Origin: Dactylorhiza incarnata
Taxonomy: Eukaryota > Streptophyta > Magnoliopsida > Asparagales > Orchidaceae
Assembly (NCBI GenBank): GCA_033032865.1
Contig: JAWHQI010000202.1
Location: forward strand, 248,001-312,000
Length of the DNA: 64,000 nucleotides
Direction: 5' to 3'
Positions 1 through 8,590 of the stretch are shown here, piece after piece. Under the pieces are notes generated by a model. That model did no database searches. It saw nothing but the letters and a program-made list of their open reading frames with translations, and was not told the DNA's origin. The position numbers were made by a program, and so were the translations under genes. Numbering within the stretch: position 1 is the first letter of the stretch; each line of letters starts with the position of its first letter.

Positions 1-820
1 AGACCGGCATGCAGACAGGAGTTCGCGGTCTGTTGGCGAACTGGCTGTGTTCGCGGTCTTTGGCGAACACAGGGGGTGAACAACTTCAGGCGGTCTGACG
101 ATCTCCTTTGGAGCCGCGACCTGCTGTGAAAGTGGCGGTCTCTCATAGTTGATGTTGAAGCTGGCGAGTTCACCAAAATGAAGCAGGAGTACTATTGCTG
201 ATCGCGCGGTGTGACCGGTAAGGTCACGCGGTCTGGAGGGTGGTGATCCTATCTCATAGGGTGGTGATTGGATCAGATCTCACGCCTATAAATAGTACCC
301 ATCGGCAGCAATAAAATATGACACACCAAGTGTAAGCTGAGTTCTCTTCTTTCCTGCGGTCTCTATTTATGTGACCAGGCGGTCTGCTGATTGAACTCTT
401 ATTGTGCAGCTTCTGCGGATAGTGCGGGCAGCAACGATCACCTCTTCCTCTGAAAGTGTTCGGGCGGTCTGCGGCTTGGAGTTGTGGTGCTGGAGTTCAG
501 GAGAATCAGGAGTTCGGAAGGAAGGGTGCGGTCTGATCAGTGGTCTGGTGTTGTTCTGAGATCGGCAGCGGGTTGCGGTTTGGCGAGTTGCTGAGGTCGC
601 AAGGGAGACCGCGCGGTCTCAAGTTATCTTCAATTTCTGTTTTTCTCTTTGGTGTTTGTGCTGACGAAATCATGTCTCGCCAAGCATGCCTTGCCTTGTT
701 ATTTGAAGTTGCTATCAATAAAGATCACTTGTTTGCCTTCATTTGCTTCTGGTTGTTTTGGCTAGTATCTCTAAGTTGACTAACTCCTGCTCGCTTCATA
801 AAGATTCAAAAAATCTCACA
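1..820 (+). mobile_element. Copia-A family LTR, 3' portion (left end outside window)
   Basis: This is the reverse complement of most of the LTRs at 47106-48381 and 59780-61055. It ends in a Copia-type CA terminus (tctcaca, 814-820). A TATA box (cctataaatag) lies at 285-295, followed by an aataaa signal near 310. The segment is studded with the heptamer gcggtct. What follows (atgaactc) is not a primer-binding site, so this is a 3' LTR or a solo LTR. The left part, including any target-site duplication, lies outside the window. No coding capacity is claimed; short ORFs here are incidental. Confidence 0.9.
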
Positions 821-1255
821 ATGAACTCATAGTTCTTAATGGTTTCTAAAGACATCTTTCTTTGCGAGATATTATTTACAAAATATCTCTTGAGGCTTCA
901 CCTATGTGGGGATAGTCACGATGCCGCGACTTTGGGATCGGATCAGGGCTGAACCCTAATGACCTCCATGAAAAATTAAGGATTGTACATGACCATTAAA
1001 TTGCTCATCGTCATAACCCACTGAACACCCAATTTTATGTATACTTAGTTAATTTATCGGTCAAAGAATTATAATTCAAAGTTTCTAACACATTATAGTC
1101 TTCAGTAGAGGAAATAAGTACTAAGTGTAGGTTCAAGGTAACCATTCCACCTACACTCATTGCATTAGATATAACTTAATGAATGAAACGTTTATTTTTA
1201 TTTTTATTAATACTAATCTTATTGTTTATGAAGTTCATTTTGGTTTGTTCACCTT
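821..1255 (+). other. Non-coding stretch, probably the 3' tail of an older Copia element
   Basis: AT-rich sequence with no supported gene. It lies directly upstream of a polypurine-like G tract and an LTR-like start, the place where the 3' untranslated tail of a Copia element would sit. That reading rests on position only; no RNase H coding sequence was found in it. Confidence 0.3.
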
Positions 1256-1284
1256 GGGGGGGGGGGGGGGGGGGGGGGGGGAAT
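1256..1284 (+). repeat. 26-bp poly-G tract, possible polypurine tract
   Basis: An uninterrupted run of about 26 G (1256-1281) is followed by aat and then TGTTAGAAAT, a sequence typical of a plant Copia LTR start. A G-rich tract immediately before TGTT fits a polypurine tract, here expanded into a homopolymer. Its exact length may be unreliable because long homopolymers are error-prone. Confidence 0.5.
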
Positions 1285-2160
1285 TGTTAGAAATTTATTA
1301 ATTAAAATAATTATTTCAATAATGTTTGATGGAGCCTTCACGGTGTTTGGTATTTGTGCTCCACATCAATTGATGAGACCAAATGGAAGAAACTCAAAAT
1401 TTTGGAGGAAAACTTTTCATGGTAAAGAATGAAACTTTTGGCCCCACATTTCTATCATACACCACTTTAAGTTGGAATATAAATCATTCATCATTATTAT
1501 GTTAAAAGAAACATAAGAAGAAACAATGGACGTACGTTGAATGCCTTCATTATAATTCGTCGAATACATATTGATGCATGTTGATTAATTCCTCCAGCAT
1601 GCGTCAATTTTCATACTCTGATTTTATCTCGTGTATAAATCGACGTGCATCGATTTCTCTCCTCCTACCAATTGACGTACGTTGAGTTTTGTTGTTCCCG
1701 CCATGCGGCGTTTTCTTCTTTCCCATACGTCAATATAAAATCGCCGAACGTCGATTTCTCTTGATCGAAACACGTGCATGATTTTTGTATGAGGTATTGC
1801 TCATTCAATTTTACGTTGGAAATATATATTTTTATACATGACAAATTTACTTAATATAACTGTTGTAATTAATTACTTGAGGTCTTACTAGACTCTAAGA
1901 TTATAGGTTTTCCAGAAAATTATACATTCTCATGCTCATTCACTCTTACAATTTTTTGCTACCTTCTGCTCTTGTGATTTTGCTCTTTTCATTTGCTTCA
2001 TCAAGTGGAAGTTCGGGTGCACTGTGCTTCTCCGGTGTCTGTGCACATAGAAGTTTTTAGGATTTAGTCGTGTGTTGTACCTTGGAGGAATGAACATTAG
2101 TTTAAAGCCCTGTCGGAGGGTAATGCAACTTTTTTAGGGTAATGCTTACAGGTCCTACCT
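1285..2160 (+). mobile_element. Putative Copia LTR or LTR-derived sequence
   Basis: The segment starts TGTTAGAAAT right after the poly-G tract. It contains a leader-like stretch around 1990-2130 (a gtgctt..gtgtgcac pattern followed by a ggagggtaatgcaac end) that resembles the R/U5 of plant Tork/TAR-type LTRs. I could not fix the right boundary or find a partner LTR in the window. No ORF of note. Classification is an inference from the start sequence and general look. Confidence 0.35.
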
Positions 2161-3560
2161 AGCTCAATTTCTTAATCTCTTTATTTACAAAATTTCTTCA
2201 TCTTATTATTTCAACGATCCTTATATTATATTATAATAGTTTTCAAACAAAAAAATATATACATTATTTTGATAATATATATTATAAATATATCAACACA
2301 AAATCCTATTTCGGGCAAAGTAAGAATGTTGCTGATGAATAAGATTTATACTTATTTTTAATATATAATGTGGTATAATTTTAATATAAATTTATAAATA
2401 ATATTTCTATTTTAGTTAATAAATGGTATATTTTAATTTTTATCTCACTAATTAAGGTTATATTTTATTTTGTAGGAATAATGTCGCCGTTGCGCTCGTG
2501 ACGGTGGAAAATAAAATACTTTCTTGTTGATGCCGCCGCGCCATCTTTGCCAACTCCGCAAGCTCATGCCACACAAGTCCAAGCTGCACACAAAGTCATC
2601 GCCGCCACCTTCGCATTATGCCAATCCATGCAACATGATCGCGCGCCTCGTTAAAGCTGCACTCGCCGCGACGTCATCGTCGCCATTTACCCATGCCAGC
2701 CCATGCATGCAATGCCCACTTCACATATCATTCCTCGTTATAATTATTGTTGTCCACACCCCTTTCAATTCCTCTTCATTAATATTATGGTCAGGTCACC
2801 ATGCATGCAAACTCATTTATATTGGCCTAACCTCTCCATTCATCCCTCACCTTTAACTTCATATATCAATGCAGCCCACACCCTTCAAATTCCCCATATG
2901 GCCGCCACCCCCTCGTAAGTAATTCTCCCCCTCTTAAATAACTACAACCATTCATATTTATTTAATTTAATAACACCAATCCTATTCCTTTTTAATATTT
3001 CCGAACCTATTTCAGCTTCCCCCTCTTAGTCGCACCCCTCCACTTCCTCATTATTATTTTCTTCCAACTTTCATTCTCCACTCTAAAATAGTGAACTCCT
3101 CAATTTCTCTCCACTTTCTCTCCATTGCTAGCCGAAATTCTCTATGCCTCTTGGTGTTCCATGTGCCTCTTCATTTCCTCTTCTCCTTCCAACCATTCAC
3201 ATTCTCCCTCATTCAACCTCTCATTCCTCTATAAATAGAGGTCTAATTTCTTCATACTGCATCATGCTCTCTTCCCCTGCTCGTTTGGGCAGTTCTATCT
3301 TGTATTTTTATGTAGCTTTTTATTTTCAAGTTCACTGTTTTGTTTATGCAGTGTTTTTCATTTTCTTGTACCCCTTTCTGTTTATGAAATGCAATAGTAT
3401 TTCGTTTTATTTTCAAGTAATGTTTTTATCTTCTTTTATATCATTTCTATTTAATATATGTTAATTTAGTTCTTGAGCATTGCAAACTTTGGAATGAAAT
3501 CAATATTTCTTTTTACAATCGTTCTTTTCTACCTTTGATTTATTCGTGATTTATATCGGG
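2161..3560 (+). other. AT-rich non-coding sequence with a promoter-like segment
   Basis: No gene is supported. The ORFs at about 2524-2918 and 3144-3464 have low-complexity, frame-ambiguous translations and no recognisable domain. A clean TATA box (ctataaatagagg, 3229-3241), preceded by a C/T-rich stretch and followed by a T-rich leader, suggests an old LTR U3/R junction, but no matching second copy was found. Confidence 0.3.
3229..3241 (+). promoter_or_regulatory. TATA-box-like motif of a possible old LTR promoter
   Basis: ctataaatagagg matches the plant TATA consensus and resembles the TATA boxes in the Copia-C LTRs of this window. No gene follows within about 1 kb, so it is most likely an LTR remnant. 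Confidence 0.4.
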
Positions 3561-3579
3561 TTTATATGTCGATGTGTGG

Positions 3580-4085
3580 ACTTTCGTATCTGATTTCGTA
3601 TTCTAGTTGGCTGAGAGGCTCATGCGTACGAATTGATCACTCACGAATAAAAAGAGTTGATCGCAACCCTCGAGAGAGGATGACGAAAATCTTCTGGATA
3701 GGAGTCAAATCCTATAGCGGGATTCACCTCGTTAAAGCGAGTTTTTAGGGGTTTCGATTAGAACGAGAGTTCGGTCGATCAACCTAATCTCAAGTGGGCG
3801 TATTCCTCGAGAGAGGTGCGTTCATATTTCGGGAATCTCCACGGTTAAGGATTGGATTAGGCGATTATAAATTATTATGTTTTATTTCATTTCGAAGTTT
3901 GTTTTGATCAAATTAGATTTCTTTTCTTTATTTTAGTTTAAAATATAATTTCTCTTAAAATTTCCATTCGATAAAATAATAGTTGTTTTCTCGAAGTAGC
4001 AGTACTCGACAGACCCGAGTTTTAATACGACTTTCATATTCTTTATATCCTATGCTATATTTCGATAGGTACACTTGCCTTAATC
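3580..4085 (+). repeat. Diverged repeat, copy 1 (partner at 4250-4516 plus 12488-12780)
   Basis: Landmarks shared in order with the second copy are: a gttgatcgcaaccctcgaga-like block, a ggagtcaaatcc block, a cgacag.cc.gggttt block, and the shared string cgataggtacacttgcctt near the end. The second copy was split by Tat-1, so the duplication predates that insertion. It could be two LTRs of an old element or a tandem duplication; neither can be decided here. Confidence 0.55.
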
Positions 4086-4249
4086 GAGTATAGATTGGAG
4101 AACACAAATCTCTCTATCAAATTTTTGGAAAAAAAAGTGGCGGCCATAGATTGAGATGAGATTTTTGCGTCGGTTGAGATGAGATTTTTGCGTCGTTTCT
4201 AAGATTTATTTTTGCTAAATTTTATCTTGATCCTTCTTCGATTTATTTT

Positions 4250-4516
4250 GCATCGACTCCGTATTTCCGGTATACGGTAGTAGGTATTGGATCTCATTTT
4301 ATAGTAGTCGAGAGACTCGTTAATTTGAAAGATCACTTGAAGAAGGAAGGAGTTGCACGCAATCCTAGAGATAGGACGACGTAAATCCTCCGGATTATTG
4401 GAGTCAAATCCAATAGCGCGGCTCACTTCGATAATGCAACTTTAGCCCTTTTGATTCGTAAAGAGATTTCGGTCAAATTGTCTAGAAGTTAGGAGATTTA
4501 ATGCTCTAGCGAGATT
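4250..4516 (+). repeat. Diverged repeat, copy 2, left part (continues at 12488)
   Basis: This matches the 3600-3760 part of copy 1 at low identity (same ggagtcaaatcc and cacttcgataa/cacctcgttaa landmarks). It ends with the target duplication agatt at 4512-4516. The remainder lies at 12488-12780, beyond Tat-1. Confidence 0.55.
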
Positions 4517-5945
4517 TGATGAGGATTCATCATGGGCTCTCATTTATGAGAAAAACTGGATGGTGGTTACTCCCATAAACCACTCCCCCACTACTTTAGT
4601 GGGAGAGAGTAGGAGATCAAGGCCGGAACAGCCATTCCCGCCACCAACCGTCAATCAGAAAATACGCGCTAAGCACGCCAACCGCAACGCGCACGGCGAC
4701 GCCGCCCCCCCCCCCCCCCCCCCCCCCCGCCGGTGAGCGGGCCGCGTCAAACCGCGCACCCCATGGGGTGCGGCCAAACCACACCCCTAATGGGGTGCGG
4801 CCTCGCCGCAAGGAGTGCTGCCGGCCGGACCGCACCCCCTCCTTTTTGGGGTGCGGCCAAGCCACACCCCCCTTGCAGGGTGCGGCCAACCCGCACCCCC
4901 CTTTTTTTGTGAGGTGCGCCCGCGCCGCGCCCCTCCCCGAGGCGGGGTACGGGCGAGCCTCCTCCTCCTTCCGCTTTCCTCACCCGGGGGCTTGCAAGGG
5001 GCCCTCCCATATTCGCGCCCTCGTCAGAATGCTCCTGAGCACGCTAAGGATGCCTCTAAGCGCGTTCAAAGCGCTTCCATGTTCGTCGCGCGCTCAGAAC
5101 ACTTCTGAGCGCGCTCGGAGCATTCTTACATTTCCGACTCGCTCACATTTCCGACTCGCTCACTTTTCCGACTCGGCTCGCTCACTTTTTGTCTTTTCAG
5201 TTTCTCACTTTTCAGGAACAACTTGTCGCCTTTCCTCGAAGGGCAGGATGATCATTTATGAAAAATGGTGATCCGTGGGCTCTGAACTGGAAAATATGAT
5301 TCGTCCTCCCAGGTGGTTATGGTGGTTACAACGCCAAAATTACCGGGCTACCCCCGACCAAAGCTATAAAAGGACCCCCTAGGCTTCATTTGAGAGGGCC
5401 CCCGCCTTGATGACCAGAGAGAGCTCCTTGAAGATTCCCACAGATTTCTCCTTCGGCGCTTGAAGATCTCCTTCGTGGACTTGAAGTTTTCCTCCGTCCC
5501 GAAAGGCGACTCGACAGTCTCACTTTCGTTCTCACGAAAGCGGACACAGCGCTCTCACTTTCATCTTCATGAAAGTGGACAAGGCGTTCTCACTTTTGTT
5601 CTCCGCCTTTCTCAGAAGGAGAAAGGACTTAGTTTTTCTGGAGGTGGTCTGTCACCTTCGGAATTCTCTTCTTCTCTCTCTCTCTCTTTCTCTCTATTAT
5701 TGTAACGAGCAGCGGTCTGTCGCGCTCGACTTCTAAGTCTATAATTGTAACCCCCCAGAAGATAGTGGAAGTTTGGTCGGCACAGCTCCGACCACGTGGT
5801 TTTTTACCCTTTCCGGGTTTTCCACGCTAAAAAGTCCCAGTATAATCAGCGAATCTCAAATTGACTATTTGCGCACTTGGTTCGCTCCCGAGCTAAGGTG
5901 GTTCAAGTAAACCGGTCTACCAAGAGCCCTAAGCGACCCGCAACA
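4517..5945 (+). repeat. Tat-1 5' LTR
   Basis: 1,429 bp, homologous end to end with 10989-12487 (1,499 bp). It includes a poly-C run of about 24 (4705-4728), a short set of gggtgcggcc palindromes (4757-4810), repeated tctcacttt(c/t) boxes at 5510-5600, and a TATA box at 5364-5373. The palindrome array has fewer units here than in the 3' LTR. Confidence 0.93.
5364..5373 (+). promoter_or_regulatory. TATA box of the Tat-1 5' LTR
   Basis: ctataaaagg, conserved at 11909-11918 in the 3' LTR. It lies about 570 bp upstream of the LTR end, a plausible U3/R position for driving the gag strand. Confidence 0.6.
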
Positions 5946-5948
5946 GTT

Positions 5949-5965
5949 TGGTGCCGTCTGTGGGA
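5949..5965 (+). other. Tat-1 primer-binding site
   Basis: tggtgccgtctgtggga begins three bases after the LTR terminus. It resembles the TGGCGCCGTCTGTGGGA-type site seen in plant Tat/RIRE2-like elements. The tRNA it pairs with was not determined. Confidence 0.75.
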
Positions 5966-6214
5966 ATGAATTCCCAACTACCGAACAAAGGATTTCCGAA
6001 CACAGTGTCCGCTTCGCCTGAGTTCACGGAACCAGCAAGGGTGGACACCTCCCCTGAACTTTCCGACGCATGCAGTTCCTCAATCCATGAAGGCCCGACA
6101 AAAAGAGCGCTCATCGCTGCACCAATCCAGCCCCAGTGGGATGGACCGCCTAGCAAGACGGCCCCTCTCATAGCGGGGCAGGATCCGAACGATATCGCGC
6201 ACCAGCAAAGGTGA
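5966..6214 (+). pseudogene. Tat-1 gag, N-terminal fragment
   Basis: An ATG at 5966 lies just inside the primer-binding region and opens about 82 codons of Ser/Pro/Thr-rich, probably disordered sequence before a stop at 6212-6214. The next gag segment (from 6211) is in another frame, so a frameshift splits gag near 6200. The position immediately after the primer site is the usual gag start in Tat elements. No domain is recognisable in this part alone. Confidence 0.6.
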
Positions 6215-6540
6215 TCCCCCTGTCAAAGTCAATTTTGGCATACCCAGTTCCATCATGGCTAGAGCTCCCGCGCTGCAAGGAGTTCCACGGAGCAGAAGAC
6301 CCGTACGTGCACGTTAATCACTTCTTGATAACGGTGCGGACGTTCGGACTTCCCGACCAAATCAGCTGCAAAATCTTCACCAAGACACTGCGCGGCGACG
6401 CCCTCCGCTGGTATCAATCCCTGCCAAGCGGAGCGATTCACAACTTCACCGAATTATCCCAACTGTTCGTTGAATGGAATGAAGCGCGCACGCCAAGGAT
6501 CCGGGAAAAAAGCCTGAGACGGACGAACCGCCCCGCCTAA
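6211..6540 (+). pseudogene. Tat-1 gag core fragment (retrotransposon gag domain)
   Basis: This 109-codon stretch has the signature of the plant retrotransposon gag core (PF03732 type): DPYVHVNHF near the start, then FTKTLRGDALRWYQSLP and FTELSQLFVEW. Gag forms the virus-like particle around the element RNA. The frame stops at 6538-6540; the 3' half of gag, where a zinc knuckle belongs, does not follow directly and is found displaced at about 7366-7470. Damaged and truncated. Confidence 0.85.
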
Positions 6541-6611
6541 GGGAGGCGGAATGGAGCACGCAGCAACAGAAGATCCGCACAAATTTTCACCAGGAGCGTC
6601 CCTGCGCATGG

Positions 6612-7538
6612 ATGGACTTCGCCTTAGACGCGAGCATAGGCAGTCCACCCTGTGAGCTAAGGAGAGCGTTGGTAACTCACCGCATCTCCTTCAACATCCT
6701 ATTCCTGGCTGCCATAGTACGGCTCAAGCTCCTAAGTGGGAACCTCAAACTCAGGGCCAGCGACGCGGAGCTCCCAGATGGAACTATGGTACCCACCATA
6801 GGAGTCGTCACCCTCCTTGTCCAAGTAGGGATGCACTTGGAACCAATCCAGTATGATGTTCAGTTCATTATCGCAGAGGCAGACTCCCCCTACGACGCAA
6901 TATTTGGGAGCCTCCTACTCGACGCCCTGGACCACGACGTTTCCATGTCTGGACGCATGGCCAACAAAGGGAGAATCCTCAGGGATGCAATTCATGGTTT
7001 CGACACGGCCGCAGCCGAGTTCCCTTGGATCAACTACGACCCGTCGCCGAAACCAAACTCTGAGAAGCAAGGCGTGCGAGAGTGTCGCGCAACTCCCAAA
7101 TCGGTAGAAAAAGCTGATCTTCCGGCACCGGCGAACCCACTGCAACTTGGGGTTACGTGTCGCAAGAGAAAGGGACAGCAACAACAGTTCGAGAAGACTG
7201 TACCACCCATACAGAACCGAGCAGACCGCTCCCGAGGGTTAGCGAATCAAAGCTCCCAAATCTACACCCCGTTAAATGCCCCCCGCGAGCATATACTGTC
7301 TGTCATCTACAACAGCAAAATCATCAACTGGCCCAGGCCGCTCTCCCATCATAGCGGAGATCAATCTCAGTTCTGCAATTTCCACAAAGGCCGAGGGCAC
7401 CGTACGGAGCACTGTTCCAGGTTGAAAGAAGAAATTGAGCGCCTTGTCCAATCGGGACACCTTGAGGCTTTCCGCGAAGAAGCGCAGGAGGATGCCCCTG
7501 TGGGTCGGCTGCCGGGTCGCCGCCGTTCGCCATGCTGA
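6612..7538 (+). pseudogene. Tat-1 protease-like segment followed by a gag zinc-knuckle-like segment (order inverted)
   Basis: A 308-codon ORF. Residues about 25-115 resemble the C-terminal part of a Tat aspartic protease: ISFNILFLAA, a PTIGVVTLLVQVG strand, and SPYDAIFGSLLLDAL near the end, corresponding to the usual SxYNAILGRPwL motif. The catalytic D-T/S-G is not visible. Residues about 255-290 contain CNFHKGRGHRTEHC and LKEEIERLVQSGHL, the CX2HX5HX4C-like knuckle and helix that normally close gag. In intact Tat elements the knuckle precedes protease; here it follows, so the segment is rearranged. No polymerase follows. Confidence 0.75.
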
Positions 7539-7717
7539 ATAACCAAAAGAGCTCGAACCAGCACAACACAAAGGGGGCACGTTGTTACCTTCTCTATCTC
7601 GTCAAACTTGTATCAAGAAACTTATTAGCTCAAAAATCGCAAGATTACACTTGCGCATGTACCGGTGGTCATTTTCTAATTATGTTTTACCTGTCCTAAA
7701 CCATTCTACTGCAGGGA

Positions 7718-8285
7718 CCACTTTGGGGCCCCGCCCCGGGGACTTTGCACCATCGTCGATTGAAGGTTCGCCCTTCTCCTCCGCCGTCGAGTCCCAGTGT
7801 CGTAGTGGCCTGCCCCCCTTACATTCACCCTCGGTTTGAATACACCAGCTATTCACCGGCCACTTCGGGGCCTTGCCCCGGGGACTTTGCACCGCCGTCG
7901 ATTGAAGGTTCGCCCTTCTCCTCCGCCGTCGAGTCCCGGTGTCGTAGGGGCCTGCCCCCATTACGTTCACCCTCGGTTTGAATACACCAGCTATTCACCG
8001 GCCACTTTGGGGCCCTGCCCCGGGGACTTTGCACCGCCGTCGATTGAAGGTTCGCCCTTCTCCTCCACCATCGAGTCCCGGTGTCGTAGGGGCCTGCCCC
8101 CCTTACGTTCACCCTCGGTTTGAATACACCAGCTATTCACCGGCCACTTCGGGGCCCTGCCCCGGGGACTTTGCACCGCCGTCGATTGAAGGTTCTCCCT
8201 TCTCCTCCGCCGTCGAGTCCCGGTGTAGTAGGGGCCTGCCCCCTTACGTTCACCCTCGGTTTGAATACACCCGCTATTCACTGGC
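7718..8285 (+). repeat. 142-bp tandem array, four copies
   Basis: Units begin near 7718, 7860, 8002 and 8144 with cacttcggggccctgcccc or a close variant. Each contains ccgtcgattgaaggttcgcc and ends in a caccctcggtttgaatacac block. ORFs of similar sequence appear on both strands because the unit lacks frequent stops; I treat them as artefacts. The array lies between the gag/protease remnant and the antisense gene. Confidence 0.9.
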
Positions 8286-8590
8286 CAAGCCGCGAGCCAG
8301 ACTCGTGCGAAAGCCGCAAGCACAGACTTGCGCAAACCAACTTTTTATATATAATGTAAAAGCCGCGAGTACAGACTCGTGCAAACTAGTATAAAAGCCC
8401 CGGGCTCAGATCCGCGCAAACTCATCTGTAATTTTGAAAACAATCAAACTATGCAGGTGCTAACAACCAGATTGACAAGATCATGCAGGGAAACAAGTAC
8501 GACGCATGCAATAAGGGAGATACAACCACATCCGACAAATACACAAACAAACAACAAAGCTGAAAACAAGAAAATGAAAGATAAACAACA
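8286..8590. other. Spacer between the 142-bp array and the 3' end of the antisense gene
   Basis: Three spaced copies of a gcgagcacagactcgtgcaaa-like 30-40-bp motif (8288-8420) are followed by A-rich sequence that would be the 3' untranslated region of the minus-strand gene. Nothing else is recognised. Confidence 0.5.

Noticed and set aside
1..820. Host gene with promoter and short ORF (540-779)
   Set aside because: The whole segment is a Copia-A LTR, proved by its match to 47106-48381 and 59780-61055.
2524..2918. Two overlapping ORFs (110 and 71 codons) that could be a small secreted protein
   Set aside because: No convincing signal peptide, domain or start context, and AT-rich surroundings without gene structure.
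4617..5271. ORFs rich in GCGQATPP / TPNGVRP-type repeats in the Tat-1 LTRs
   Set aside because: They read through the gggtgcggcc palindromes, and their repeat number differs between the two LTRs; not conserved protein.
7680..8394. Four to six repetitive ORFs of 80-138 codons on both strands
   Set aside because: Frame-independent by-products of the 142-bp tandem array.
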